This document shows, piece by piece, positions 21,476-32,985 of a DNA stretch of 64,000 bases (the first letter of the stretch is position 1; each line of letters starts with the position of its first letter). Origin of the DNA: Lepeophtheirus salmonis (taxonomy: Eukaryota > Arthropoda > Copepoda > Siphonostomatoida > Caligidae); assembly GCF_016086655.4 (NCBI RefSeq), contig NC_052140.2:15996001-16060000 (forward strand). Reading direction: 5' to 3'. The notes beneath the pieces are model-generated. The model searched no databases. It saw nothing but the letters and a program-made list of their open reading frames with translations, and was not told the DNA's origin. A program made the translations under genes and the position numbers.

Positions 21476-22029
21476 TTGGATGTTACCTCCTCAAGAAGGA
21501 AAGAATAATAATTACAACCGAACTTAGTTTCTAAAGGGCTACCTGGCGTAGCTTTAGAAATGCACGCTCGTTACTAAACCTCATCGAAAGTCAAATTCAT
21601 TATTTTTAATTATCTTATATAATGTACTTCCCTTTCTTTTCTTTTTTTAATATGAGCTTTGGCTACAGAGGCTTTTGAATCAATGTTATTTTTTAAAGAC
21701 TTTTTCACAACAAACAACATGTTTTTTTTTTTTTTAAGAACAGATGTTTCACTTAATTCAGTAAAATAAAATATTGTAATTTTCTTAATGGAACATCCTT
21801 TTAAGGAGAAGAAAGCAAGAGTTGATGTTAGAACGAAAGAGTGCGTGCATATAACTGCTCACATGTTAATAAGAGTTCATTCGAGTTCAATCTACTCTCA
21901 ATCAGAACACTGATTAAGAGAAAAGACGCAGAAACAGTCTACAGTGTACGATGATAGTATTCTTGAGGTAACACGAAGTGGTAATATGAATTTTATCAAT
22001 TTAATAATTGTTATTCGCAGATATTTGAA
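21476..22029. other. intergenic
   Basis: Contains a poly-T run at 21723-21735. Nothing else recognised; the upstream part of the hAT relic below may start here but cannot be read. Confidence 0.35.
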
Positions 22030-22215
22030 TTTTTGGCAGAATTGCAGTTAGATCTAATCAAGGACAAATATTACCTTCTGATTTATACATTGATGTCATC
22101 AGCTACCATTGAGAGAGTATTTCCTAAAGGTGGTCATTTATTTAAGGATAAATGCCAATGTTGAAAACTTTACAGGAAAAAAAACCACTTTTGTCAATGA
22201 AACGAATCCTTTTAT
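22030..22215 (+). pseudogene. hAT transposase C-terminal (dimerisation) fragment
   Basis: One frame reads EFLAELQLDLIKDKYYLL and then SSATIERVFPKGGHLFKDK. The pattern S-S-A-x-x-E-R-V-F-S-x-G-G is the hallmark of the hAT-family C-terminal dimerisation domain. A neighbouring frame continues CNVENF-like sequence. The catalytic part is absent. Only about 60 residues are left, so this is a dead fragment, but it shows that hAT elements have been active in this genome. Confidence 0.7.
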
Positions 22216-22524
22216 GGATTTTTTAATTTTAAAGATATATTAAATATTATTTTATATCTATTAAGTTTTATTCATTGTTGTACCTTATTTTTTTTCGTTT
22301 TTGCGATAAATAATAGTCGTATACGAGTATATAAATTTCAGGAAATTAATTGCAATCATAAAGAGTTGTCAAATTGAAATATTCCTATACAAGCGAAGAA
22401 ATGAGACCCACTCATTTTTAATTGAGCGAGAGAGCGCTCAATTAAATAAGTAACTGAGCAGGACATCTTTTAAGTAGCATTGGGTTTTGGTGTACACAGA
22501 GCCGAACTTAGCCATTGCTAGTTA
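22216..22524. other. intergenic, nothing recognised
   Basis: AT-rich; includes tgagcgagagagcgctcaat, a small palindrome of unclear meaning near 22423-22442. Confidence 0.35.
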
Positions 22525-22795
22525 TGTACATCCTGTGTAATTTTTAGCTGGCCCGCTTTTTTTTTTTTTTTTTTTTTTGTTAATCTAAAGAATGAATTTT
22601 CTTCTGTATTTTGAGCATGTTTTTTTCTAGATACGGAGTGGGATTTGTGTTTATTTTCTTCCTTTCACAGGTGCTTCTAAAGGATTCAATGAATCCTCTT
22701 AACAGCTATGCTGCTCTTATCCTAAAACATTCTTCAAATTGTCAGGGTTGCCATATCATTTTTTAGGCTACAATAATGAAATGAGTTGAAATATA
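22525..22795 (+). repeat. family C dispersed repeat, copy 4
   Basis: Begins tgtaatttttagctggcccg and a long poly-T, then cggagtgggatttgtgtt, cttcctttcacaggtgc and acattcttcaaattgtcagg. This copy preserves the left end shared with 30835 and 43215. Confidence 0.7.
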
Positions 22796-22819
22796 TATAT
22801 ATACTCTGCGGCATCCTCA

Positions 22820-23080
22820 CTGGCGTTGTGTTAGACCTTATTTAGGACTGAAGACAGCATTCCCGTCCAGCTCAGTCCTGCATATCACTCCTACAAACTT
22901 ACAAAGGTTACAAACTTGATGACGTCAATCAATTTTATTTCTTCTTTTTAAATGAATTCTAGTACTGACAGTCCGAAAGGCTGACAATCTTAGGGACCAG
23001 TCTCAAGGATTGATAAAACCCGTGCTAAGACTGGACTGGACCGAATAAATAAAGGCTGACACAAACAAATCCTCACGCAG
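22820..23080 (+). mobile_element. family D MITE, full-length copy
   Basis: About 255 bp with inverted ends: ttgtgttagaccttattta at the left and gaataaataaaggctgacac at the right. The inner arms agtcctg/cagtcca and ctgaccgg-like motifs also pair, so the element is partly palindromic. It contains the CRE-like tgatgacgtca. Other copies lie at 26518-26770 (reverse) and 49375-49625. No coding capacity. Confidence 0.65.
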
Positions 23081-23329
23081 TAAACATGGAGAAGGATTTT
23101 TCTTTAGAGGGAATTTTATTTTTCTAAAGAAAAAATATCTATAATAGCCTATGGGAGACATTTAGCAGAAGGATACAAAAATGCTAATTGAGAGTTGTCC
23201 AGTGTAGATTGGCCATGTTAAAAAAAACTATTGATATTTATATACAAAATGACTCCCATTAAATTAATTCATAAAAACTTTTTTATTTGACTACAATTTC
23301 TTACTTATCTTATAAAATTTAGTTAAATC

Positions 23330-23720
23330 GTTATTTTGATACAAATAAAGGTCATAGAAAGATATCTAAGGTCATCAAAATTTGCACATTTTTTGCTTGC
23401 CTTATTAAACTATATGTGTACTGTCGAATTTCGGCATGTATGAGTTAAATAGTTTGGCCGTGAAACGCTAAAGAACAGACAGATGGGTTGAAAGCTAGAA
23501 TTAATGTCACTTCACTTAAAGTTAGCCTAGATACCAAATTCTTATAAAAATTTAAAAAATATACTAGATAGAAATTTTGTTTATCTAAATTTGTTATTCT
23601 GTACAAAAAGCTATAATGTGTACCAAGTAGATGATATCATCCAAAGAAAATTGTCAAATTTCAAAACTTTAAGGTCCTTGAGCTAGTATTTCATATTTTT
23701 CAAAAAAGTTCAAAGTTACC
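23330..23720 (+). repeat. family H dispersed repeat, copy 2
   Basis: Contains gaacagacagatgggt, ctaaatttgttattct, aaagctataatgtgtacc and aactttaaggtccttgagct, matching copy 1 at 13550-13960. Confidence 0.55.
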
Positions 23721-24659
23721 TATAATATCTATATAAATAAAATAGCCTTTTTAGACACAGATGAACTTTTACTCGAACATAAAAGAAAAAGAAGTTCCAT
23801 CCTAATATGGAATTGTAACTATATCTTCTTACTCCAATCCCCCGTCAAAAAAAGAAATAACTAAATACAAATGAAGCGTAAAGTTGTTCTCGCGTTCCGT
23901 TTCCAACAGTCATAGAAAAAGGGGTACCTTGTTAAAAAAATATTAAAAATAAGGACCAATGTATATTCTCCAGCTAACAGTCAGATTTTGCCACTTTGTT
24001 TGAAGCTTAAATTTGCTTATCTTTCCCATCATCTTTATGTTTATTTCTCTATGGTTGAAATGGTTGTAAATTCTATGAGAATCATGAATCATAATTTTGG
24101 CTGAATTAACATTCAGTTTCAATTTTATCAATAAAATCTATTATTTTTTTTGAAAACTAGGACATACCCATATTATATATTTTATTTCGAATTCTTTTTT
24201 AATGCCTTAAATAACTATATAATTTTGTAAAACATGTCGATAAACAACTTATTAATTACTAAAATATTCTTCCTTTAACTATAATGAAGATACATACTAA
24301 GACTAACTCGCTAATCCTCTTCCTAATTCCTTTTTTTAATTTGCATTCAATAATCCTTATCCTTCTTCTGATAGTAAAATAATTCGTTTTTTGGATTTTT
24401 AATATTATTTTTTTTTGTGCATTTTCGAATCGACAAAACTTTATGACACGTGGAATTGATCTTGTTTTATGAAAAAAAAAATCAATTTATTAGTGAAAAA
24501 ACAAACTTGCCATCCAGAGCCTAAGAATTTGGTCTAATCAGAATGAAACATGGCCTTAGGTACATAACTTAGAATTCTGAAAAACTTTTATTTTTTAATT
24601 AAAGTAAGTATCTGTCTCCGTTTTTGAAATAAATACATTATGTGTTTTTATCAGGGGAT
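23721..24659. other. intergenic, nothing recognised
   Basis: Very AT-rich; the open stretch 23943-24131 (-) shows no domain. Confidence 0.4.
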
Positions 24660-25110
24660 ATACAACTATATTATAGTAGATTTATCAATAATAGCTACTT
24701 GTTCAATCAATGAGGGAAATTGACTTAAAAATTTCAAAATTAAAATTGATTTAACACCAAAAATACGTCTAAGTATTCTATGAAGATGATGGTTAGAAGT
24801 TGTATTATCGTTTTTGACTATAAAAATGGGCAATTTGCTCAAATTTAAAAAAAATAAACGATTATTTTTGTCAAAATTAAGCAGTAACAGAACAAACTTA
24901 TCTCGTCTCATCCCCAAGAAATTTCATGCCACGAGCCAACCAATATGTCCACAGCAACTTCCCTGATAGTCATTTGACTATTTTTCAAAACAATTTTCTT
25001 CACTGCTTCAACGTTTTCAACGTGCTTGGGCGTGCAGAGCGAGGCTCGTCAAAGATATCATTCTGACCATTTGGAATAGCGTGTACCACTTATCAACTGT
25101 TTTTTTTTCA
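24660..25110 (-). pseudogene. mariner-type transposase relic (N-terminal half)
   Basis: On the minus strand one frame reads FDEPRSARPST, the DxPRSGRPS linker that follows the first helix-turn-helix of mariner transposases. After a frameshift it continues VEAVKKIVLKNSQMTIREVA, the second helix-turn-helix. Then comes MGMRRDKFVLLLLNFDKNNR, which corresponds to the LGMKRVxxKLVPKLLN block. No catalytic motif is visible beyond it. Broken by at least two frameshifts. Confidence 0.75.
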
Positions 25111-25374
25111 AAACAGTTTCGCCGTTGCAATTGTCAATATTTCAAGTGTTTCGGAGCACTTAATTTTATTTTTTACACAAAATTCCATGCAAAATCCATG
25201 CTTTTCAATAGGATTAAATTGCCAAACCCACCAAAACTGCTTCTAAGCGTTATGCCTTTCACAAAAATAAAACTAAACATATTATATAGGTTTAAAAAAT
25301 GTAACATACCAAATATATATTGCCCGCAAAATTTGAAAAGTCACCTTACTGTCTCAACAAACCTGGTATATGTT
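25111..25374. other. intergenic
   Basis: The open stretch 25081-25398 (+) lies largely opposite the mariner relic and its continuation; no domain is seen in it. Confidence 0.35.
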
Positions 25375-25815
25375 CTGTACAAGTTACAACTTGTATAAAC
25401 AAGTTTCCATTTCTTCATTTTAAAATGAAAGATTTTTATTAATACACAGGTAATTCTGAGTAGGAAGTAGATTAACTAATACTTTCATTTCCTTTTGATC
25501 CATTGAAACTACTCATTAATTATGTACATATTTATGAGTAGTTTACAGTAGGCATTTGAACTTTATACCGTGCCACAGAATACTTATACTTTAGTAAGTT
25601 TAATTAAAATAGTTGAAAGTTACACCATTAATATATCATTCATCATGGAATATTCAATTATTGCATAATCGTCATCCCAAATTCTGTAAATCCTTCAACT
25701 AATATTAGTCATCTCATTTTTTGTTTGCAACTTGGTCAATTTGCTTATTTGTTTGTACAAAATTTCAACTTGGTCAATTTGCTTATATTAGTTACAACTT
25801 GTACAAAATAATATG
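25375..25815 (+). repeat. family L repeat, copy 1 (about 430 bp)
   Basis: Bounded by variants of tgtacaagttacaacttgta at the left and atttgcttat/acaacttgtac at the right, so the ends are made of short palindromes. The interior matches 39415-39840 through cagaatacttatactttag, atggaatattcaatta and catctcattttttg. Both copies abut family B sequence on the right. Confidence 0.6.
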
Positions 25816-25824
25816 GTACTTTGA

Positions 25825-26165
25825 AATAAAGAGTGTTAATAATAGCTGCCTGTTTTATGATATTATCATTATTATTATTATTTTTTTTTTTTTTGGGGGG
25901 GAGGGAGAAAAGAATTACTTCAATTAAAAAGAGAACCTTCTACATATAAAATAGCATCTATGCAGGAAAGATTTCATAATTAAACCTAAATTCATGTATA
26001 ATTATTTTGTTATGCATTTTTAAAATAATTTATGCCTAATGCTTACTTCAGAGGGGTAAATTAACACCAGAACGCCCTATCAAATAATGGACAAGAAACC
26101 ATTTTTGGTTGTTTTTAAAACTTAATTTTTGATTATAAAAATGACGTCCTTAGACTTAAATCAGG
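25825..26165 (+). repeat. family B dispersed repeat, copy 2 (right part)
   Basis: Enters family B at aatagctgcctgttttatga and continues through gagaaccttctacatataa, gcaggaaagatttcataatt and cttcagaggggtaaattaac. The left part is replaced by family L. Contains a poly-T/poly-G tract at 25882-25906. Confidence 0.65.
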
Positions 26166-26224
26166 GATCAATATATACATGACTTCATAAAGAAATATTT
26201 CCCTTTATAAATAATAATATGACG

Positions 26225-26517
26225 AGATGAGCAATAGCTACATACAGAAGTACTAAACAATAATAATCTGTGAGTAGAGTTGAGTAGTTTGTAATGAAGA
26301 GAATCTGAATTACTGAAGTAAAGAAGAGAACCTTCTACATTTAACAAATCATTAGCGTAGGAAAAATATTATAATTATATTTAAATTCATATATATTTAT
26401 TTAATTAACATATACATTTTTAAAACAATTTAGACCAAAGATAGGTAAGAATTCTTACTTCAGAGGGAGAAGCGACCTATTAAATAATCAACAAAAAAGA
26501 AGAAAGAGACCTGCAAC
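26225..26517 (+). repeat. family B dispersed repeat, copy 3
   Basis: Contains gaagagaaccttctacattt, attagcgtaggaaaaatatt, agataggtaagaattcttac and cttcagagggagaag. Confidence 0.65.
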
Positions 26518-26770
26518 TAGTGTTGTGTGGGTCCTTATTTATTGGGTCCAGTCCAGTCTTAGGACTGGTCCTATCAATCCTTGAGCCGATGCTTAAATCC
26601 CTTGGTGCTTCGGACAGTCAGTACTAGAACTGATTAAAAAAAAGACGAAATAAAATTGAGTGACCCCATCCAGGAGTAAAGGTTATAATTTTTAGGACGG
26701 ATATTCAAGACTAAACTGGACGTGACTACAGTTTTCATTCCTAAATAAGGAATGGCACAACACTACACAC
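26518..26770 (-). mobile_element. family D MITE, full-length copy in reverse
   Basis: Begins agtgttgtgtgggtccttat and ends aaggaatggcacaacactac, giving inverted ends GTGTTGTG/CACAACAC. The interior has tccagtccagtcttaggac and ctgattaaaaaaaagacg, the reverse of copy 22820-23080. It is inserted immediately after a family B copy. Confidence 0.7.
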
Positions 26771-28264
26771 AAAAACTGGTTTTCCTTTTCTAATAGCCAA
26801 AATTAGTTTTTTCTTTACATAGATCCCTTCTTTCGTCATACAAGACTCTTCTCATTAAAATAAATGGAAACATTGTATGGAAAATACATTGAATCTGTTT
26901 TTATTTCAAAAAGATGATCCTTTCACTTCTGAAAACAGAGTAATATTACCAAAATTGTCCTGTCTTATGAAATAGTACCTCCCCCGAAATGCATGCTTAA
27001 CAAACGGAAAAATGCATTACAGTTCGTTATCAAGTAAAGTTTTTCAGCATACGTAGGAAGACCGGTTCTTTCAAAATCAACCGATTCATGACATGTTGAT
27101 CTGTATTAATTTACCAATAATAATGAAGTGTCATGAAAGCATACTCATTAGTAAGGAAGGGATGTGTGTAAAGAAAAAAATAAATTTACCGATTAGGAAA
27201 TGATAAAAGGTTGATGCGTCTACTCCTATTTAATAAGTGGTGTTGCATCAAAGTATCACTTTGAAAGAAAAATGTTCACCCATATCGGTGATTTTTGATT
27301 TAAAAGTCCATAATAAAATAAATAATATAAACTCCAATATTTTCCCGCCATTAATGTTATTTTAAATGTAGAAGGTTCGCCTCTTTATATCAGTTAACTG
27401 TTAACCAAAAAGAGAAAAAAACTATAACGAAACCAAGAACCACAGTTTAAAGATCGGTTACATAATTAGTACCTATTAGCATTACATTTCGCCCTGGAAA
27501 TCTCTAGACCGGTCAAATACAGTTATAATTATTGTTAGATAGAATTAATATGGACCTTATTTAAGTTCTGTCTGAATGAACCATACAAAAATTTGGGTTT
27601 TATGGGTCTCAACTACACTCTAGACAGATGGGATGTATAGATGGATTGTTGATATCGTCATGTGTGTTTTCAAGCTCTGAACTTTTGTACAATGACGTCA
27701 CATAAATTTTATTAAAGTAAATCCTATGTGTAAAATTTGTATAGTAGGGATGGAGAGAATATCCATCTCACAAAGTGAGTTCGAGCTGAAAAAATGTAAG
27801 GATCCATTTCATCACTAGTATACTATATACATAAAATGAAATGAAGGAAAGTACAAAACCTCTAGTCACAAGTAGACACTATCTCATTATATATTTCATT
27901 GCTGTGATTGTGAAGCAATGACTTTGATAAATTAAAGCAGGACTGAAGGTCAAAGCAAATACCAAATATATGCGTGTACTTTGATATACAATACATACAT
28001 TGTATGTATATAAATTTAAGTATATTTGTACAATCCCCCCTACGCAAAAACCTTTAGGCTGTAGACACTCAATTAACAGACTTTGGCAAAGTTTGAGCCC
28101 TCTCAGGCCTTTTTTTGGTGTGATACACATTATTTTAGTTTTGAAGATGAACCAATTGGAATTTGGTCATAATTGGACATTTTCAAGCCTCTTGTTTTAA
28201 CGTTCCAACTACGATAGGAGATACCATATAAGCAGTGATACCCACAGGGGCCATTTTGCATATT
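26771..28264. other. intergenic; one short family B piece
   Basis: 27355-27400 reads the reverse of the family B motif (atgtagaaggttcgcctct). The remainder, including open stretches at 27862-28200 on both strands, shows no recognisable domain. Confidence 0.4.
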
Positions 28265-28620
28265 CAAAAATAAATAAACATGGTAACCCAGACAATTTGA
28301 AGAATGTTTTGAATGAGAGAAGCTCAGCTATCAGAATGTTTCATTAGATCTGCCACAATCAGCTCTGGATATAAATCTGGACATTGACAAGCAATTATTC
28401 CAATATTGATCTTCAATTCTACTATGAGTCCAATAGCGACTGAAGTCAGCAACTAGTCCTTAAGGTCACTTTCTGTCTTTTATGGGATCACACGAATCTT
28501 CAATCAGGTTTTTTTAATAATTGAACGTAATAGAAAAGGAAGTAAATAATCTTGACAACAGTTGAGAAAAAGAAAATTCCCTCTTCAGTTTACCAACTCC
28601 AATATCCACGGATGAGCTAC
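28265..28620 (-). repeat. family C dispersed repeat, copy 5
   Basis: Reads acaatttgaagaatgtttt, agaatgtttcattagatctg, ctactatgagtccaatagc and acagttgagaaaaagaaaat. This is the longest reverse-oriented copy. Confidence 0.7.
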
Positions 28621-29299
28621 AAAATAATACCCTTATTTTCGCAACTTCATATACCTTAAGTGATGTAAATCATGTTAATTTTTGGGGAACAAGATATCTA
28701 GCTTCTGAACAACTATCGCTCATCCTTTACATCCTTTCAAGTTCCTCCCGACCTTTAGCTCTCATAGAATTTCACTCCCCAAAACCATTTAATACACTCC
28801 ATCCTTTTTTATAATTATTATTTGATATTAATAGTACAATTGGTAAATGATAGAGGGTCAATATAATAAATAGATGTACTGGTTATTTGGAGCAGTTGTT
28901 GGGTAATGCAACTTTCAAGTTCGAATTGGAAAGTAATTATGAGTTCTATAATTAAAACATCAAAATTTAAAAAATAAAGTAAACACATTTTTAATGAATT
29001 TTGTCGCCATTGACATGACATATAAACTTCAATAATAATTCTACTTAATTTAATGACAAAAAATTGGCAAAAATGACGTTTGAGTAGATTATTTTATAGG
29101 ATTAATTTAGGGATCAATTTTTGAAGGAGGTGATAATAAATTCATTCTTCAGATTACCAATTTTATTATATTAATTATTCCAAGTTTCTCTTTAGTTAGA
29201 AACCAAAAGGACTTCAGAACCTAATAACACTCTAACCCATTTACAAATGCACTATATATTAATATTTAGTATTTGTAAGTCTGGAAAGTATATTTTTGG
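28621..29299. other. intergenic, nothing recognised
   Basis: AT-rich. No gene or repeat match seen. Confidence 0.4.
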
Positions 29300-29309
29300 G
29301 TATGACAAA

Positions 29310-29580
29310 TGTGTTTGCAGGGGGCAGGCGGGCCGGAGAGGCTGTCCCCCCCCCCAAAGGAATATTTGCTTATTATTAGAAAATTTAATAAAATATTAAT
29401 ATATATTTTTTGAAATTTTTTGTAAAAAGTTAGATTTTTCGAACTATTTTCTACGAAATTTATATTTCGGTGAATAGCTATGGATTTAAAAAAAAATAAT
29501 AATTTTTGAATTTATTTTCAAATGAATTCTAAAAACAAAGCCCCCCTCCAAAATATAATCCTGCAGTCTCCCCTGGATGA
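29310..29580 (+). repeat. family A repeat, copy 5
   Basis: G-rich left edge (gggggcaggcgggccgg), C-rich spacer, A/T blocks with gtgaatagctatggattt, and right terminus ataatcctgcagtctcccct. Confidence 0.7.
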
Positions 29581-29611
29581 GTGCTCTTAAATTTTATATT
29601 TGCTAGTATAA

Positions 29612-29998
29612 TTGAAAGTTTTATTTGAATCCATCAAAATTTCTTCCTCTCTTACTAAATTGAAACTCAAATGTGAAAGAAAAAGAGGACTTCTTGAACT
29701 GAGTCACGTTCATGAGAATTTTAGCCTTCGAATGATAAAACACAAACTAACAGGTTTTTTTAAACAAAAAAAGGGATGTTGTGAAGTTGTGATCCTCAAA
29801 CACAACGGGAAACATTTCAGTACTTTATTTCATTCTTTTCTCGCTATTAAAAAGCAGTACCTCACTCTCCAGATCCAAATCTCCTCATGGAAGGGACAAA
29901 GAAAAGAAAAACTTCAGAAAATAAACAAATCTAATGAAAAAATTAATTATTTAGCTTACTTCCTTCACCCACAAAATGGAGTAAGGGAAGGCCGGTAA
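29612..29998 (+). other. long open stretch, 128 codons, unidentified
   Basis: Open from about 29612 to TAA at 29996-29998, with no ATG for the first 40 codons. The translation is Lys-rich (KLKLKCERKRGL, GKHFSTLFHSFLAIKKQY) and matches no domain I know. It could be an internal exon or a relic, but it may simply be open by chance. It lies just after a family A element. Confidence 0.2.
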
Positions 29999-30129
29999 AA
30001 AATAATTTGAATGGAATTTGAGACTACTATGAAGAACGAGTATTGAATAATTCACCTTCCACTCAAAAGAAAAGAGATCTGAAGAGATTTATGGCCTCTT
30101 AACGTTTGACAATCTGCAAATTAAATGCG

Positions 30130-30350
30130 AATGTTTGTGTATATATGGATGTTTGTCCTTCAATCACGACCAAACCAAAGAATGGATTTTACTGAAACTT
30201 TTTATCTAGATTTGTAAGGCTCCAGAAATGTTTTTAGTAAAAAAAATTTTTGAGCTTCAAGGTCATGGTGGCTTTCAAATAGCATTTTTCTAAAAACTAA
30301 TTTTTTGACTAACAAACAACCACTTTATATAAAACTAAAAATAAAGACCT
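30130..30350 (+). repeat. possible Helitron-like repeat (family I), weak copy
   Basis: tgtttgtccttcaatcacgac and attttactgaaactttttat echo the start of the two clearer copies at 42545 and 53655 (gtttgttagtcacgaggatt, gatcaaactttgtgcg). No 3' end is visible. Confidence 0.25.
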
Positions 30351-30364
30351 TAAAGTTATAAGAA

Positions 30365-30595
30365 CTTGTTTTGCTGCATGTTGGTAAATTTCTTTGCACA
30401 TTTTTTAAAAAGGTATTATAAGGTTTAGAGAATAAATAAAAAAAAGAGAATAAGAAGGAGTTTTAACAATAATATCAAAGATGAGCAAACAGCAGTTTAA
30501 CTTGAATATTTTGATTCTCGAAACCTTATAATCTCTTTTAAAAAACGTGTGGAAAGATACATAACAACATGCTGATAGAATATTTCTTTATCCGT
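30365..30595. mobile_element. short MITE with about 65-bp inverted repeats
   Basis: The left arm 30367-30432 (gctgcatgttggtaaattt, attataaggtttagagaat) is the reverse complement of the right arm 30527-30592 (attctcgaaaccttataatc, aacaacatgctgat) with a handful of mismatches. About 90 bp of AT-rich sequence lies between them. Confidence 0.5.
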
Positions 30596-30829
30596 TCTTT
30601 TATATGAAGCAGAAGACTTCAGAATTAAATTATAATTACTTAATGTCCGGCAACACCAGACAAACTTACTTTGTTCAATATATATTTTTTTTAATTAATA
30701 AACCCCCTCTCTTGCAGGTAAAAGGTAAAAATTATCTAATTCTTCGTGAGTATAAATCAAAAGAAAAATATATTTTGGGAACTTTGATAGACGAAATATA
30801 GTCTGCTGAGAGATATCTAATAATGTAAT

Positions 30830-30945
30830 TCGTTTGTATTTTTTAGCTGGCCCTTCTTTTGGAATTAGTAATCTGAAAATGTTTTTTTTATTCTTCAGCT
30901 GTTGTCATTATTATTTAACTCCTGAGGAGTGATCGGAGTAGTTCA
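30830..30945 (+). repeat. family C left-end fragment
   Basis: tttttagctggcccttctttt, cttcagctgttgtcattatt and atttaactcctgagg match the left end of the family. Confidence 0.55.
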
Positions 30946-30959
30946 GTGTGACTAATTTC

Positions 30960-31165
30960 ATGGAAAGACTTTGATGAAGTTCCGAAACAGAAGGGAGTTA
31001 CATTGCAACAGACCGCATCATTTCCGTTGGATGGAAATGAACAAGGCTTTAAGCGGTGTAATTGTACAAACTCCACCCACAGCCAAACAAATAAGTGCAT
31101 CTTCAAAAAAAAAATGTGACAAATGCCCTAATAGTTCAACATGTTGCAGCAAGCAGTTTATTTGG
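30960..31165 (+). pseudogene. possible relic of a transposon-associated cysteine-rich domain
   Basis: One frame reads EVPKQKGVTLQQTASFPLDG and then GFKRCNCTNSTHSQTNKCIF. After the A9-10 run the frame shifts to CDKCPNSSTCCSK. Joined by eye, the Cys spacing resembles a C-x-C...C...TN-x-C motif found in proteins of several arthropod mobile elements. A one-base slip in the poly-A run would explain the frameshift. Family membership is uncertain. Confidence 0.35.
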
Positions 31166-31200
31166 TTAATGTATTTATCTTTAGGATATACTCGTATGTA

Positions 31201-31625
31201 AAATAATTAGGTAGTAAAAAAAATTCCGTGTTCAAAAAGAGCATTTTTTGAGACTTTTACATTTGATGCTAAAGAATTTCTTTGAGTAAGTTTTTTTTCT
31301 CTTTTTTCTGTCTATTTTGGGGAAACTAATAAAATTTACATACAAAATACAAGCGTGAAGTTTGAATATTATCTAATAGGATCAACGATTCTAATGTAAA
31401 TTTTTATTAGGTCATTATTGATGTGCTATACTACCATTTTATCACGTTCGTTCAAATTACTCACCTGATTAGCGTACGTTTTAGCATTAAAAAAACACCT
31501 GACCGCTCCAGTTGCAGAGGAGCTGCATGAGGTTCATTAAACACCATCAAATTTTCAAATACCTTTATAGGACCTTTTAAGTAAATACCAAAAATAGATC
31601 AAGGTTTTGAGTTGCCTAAAATAAC
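31201..31625. other. intergenic, nothing recognised
   Basis: AT-rich; no gene or family match seen. Confidence 0.4.
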
Positions 31626-31629
31626 TAAG

Positions 31630-31850
31630 GTTTTTGATGCTCAGGAAAGTGGTAGCGGTGGATTTTGACCCACCTTTTAGACCAGTGGTTCAATTGCACA
31701 ACCTATGGAGCGGGGATGTATTATAGTAAATTAGAAGAGATCCTTAATGGTCGTACATGTGGCGCAGGTGGGTTTTGATCGCACTTGTGGACAATGGTTT
31801 TACTTACATAACCTGTGGGGCTGGGTGTATTATAGTATATTTTTCAAGGG
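31630..31850 (-). repeat. diverged tandem duplication with tRNA-like T-arm
   Basis: Two units about 105 bp apart share ggtggattttgacccacc / ggtgggttttgatcgcac, aacctatggagcggg / aacctgtggggctggg and gtattatagta. Read on the minus strand each has a T-arm-like GGGTCAAAATCCACC or its variant, followed by an acceptor-like tail, but no matching 5' half was found. Best viewed as two copies of a tRNA-derived repeat. Confidence 0.35.
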
Positions 31851-32845
31851 GTTCTTGATACTAAAGATAGCAATAGGGTTAGTTCCTCCTTAGGGACCAA
31901 GGGACCAGCTATCCACTTGTACAACCAAGTGCCCATGGTATATTTTGCAAAATAAAAACTTATGATAAGGCAATAGTTAGACTCTCCGAATACAATATAA
32001 ATTTCAAGGAAAATGCAAACGATTATCAAATTGCTTGCAATGAAATTGTAGGATAATCAAATTGCTTCCAATGAATTGTTTAGCACTTAAATTACCCCCA
32101 ATTATTTAACCAAGGAATGTAAATGAACGTGAAATGAACACTCTATTGGGAATTTTATAAATTGCCGAGGCATTTTGCACAACATGTAACATGTGTATAT
32201 AAAGATAATGGATTCAAGTGGAGCAGTATCAAATGGAATGGATAATCTGTCAACTATTATTATATTCTTAGGATTTCAGTGTTGATTCTTGGTAATTTTA
32301 TGGGGGGGAATCTAAGGATATTATAAAATTCTGAATGGCATTCCTGCTCACATACTCATAAGAAATTAATTAAGGAATAGATGAGAAGGGTTTCAATAGC
32401 TTTTTAGTAAGGAGTCAATAATATGAGTAGCTTCAAATTCGAAGTTATTACTTTTTTTTTTTAAATAAAAAGGATTTATTTAACATATGATGAAAAAAGG
32501 AAAGTTTCCATATGACTTTCTTTTTATTATTTCTGAAGATATTACGAAGAAGGAGGATGCCAAAAAAGGCCCACTCTTAATCTTATTCCTACCCCCTGTT
32601 TCTCTCTTTCACTTCTTATTCTTATTCTACTAGGTACAACAATTATGTCATCAAAAGATATACTTACATACAAGAATGATATTACAAAAACATTTATTTT
32701 TTTGCTATAATATATATCCCTTTCAAATTGACAAACTTTAATTTAAAATAACTATTATATAATAAGTAGAGTCCTTTTATGTATTTCATACACGGACTGC
32801 CATCCTTCATTGGTATATGCTATCATCCTTTATAATCTCCCTTTT
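31851..32845. other. intergenic; short tandem duplication
   Basis: 32022-32078 has two copies of a roughly 32-bp unit (tatcaaattgcttgcaatga / aatcaaattgcttccaatga). The rest is AT-rich with no recognisable gene. Confidence 0.4.
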
Positions 32846-32985
32846 TCTTCCCCCCCCCCCACCGCTTTCAGCTCTCTCTCTCTACTTGAAGAGCTCTCCA
32901 GTTGTTCCTTCTCTTTTCTTCTCCCTCTTTCTTTACTTAGAAGCTTGCTGTGAGTGCTCTCTTTTCTTTTCTTCTCTTATATTCT
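32846..32985 (+). repeat. pyrimidine-rich low-complexity tract
   Basis: A C10 run at about 32851 is followed by about 130 bp of mixed C/T with few purines. The open stretch crossing it (32817-33122) is an artefact of composition. Confidence 0.6.
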
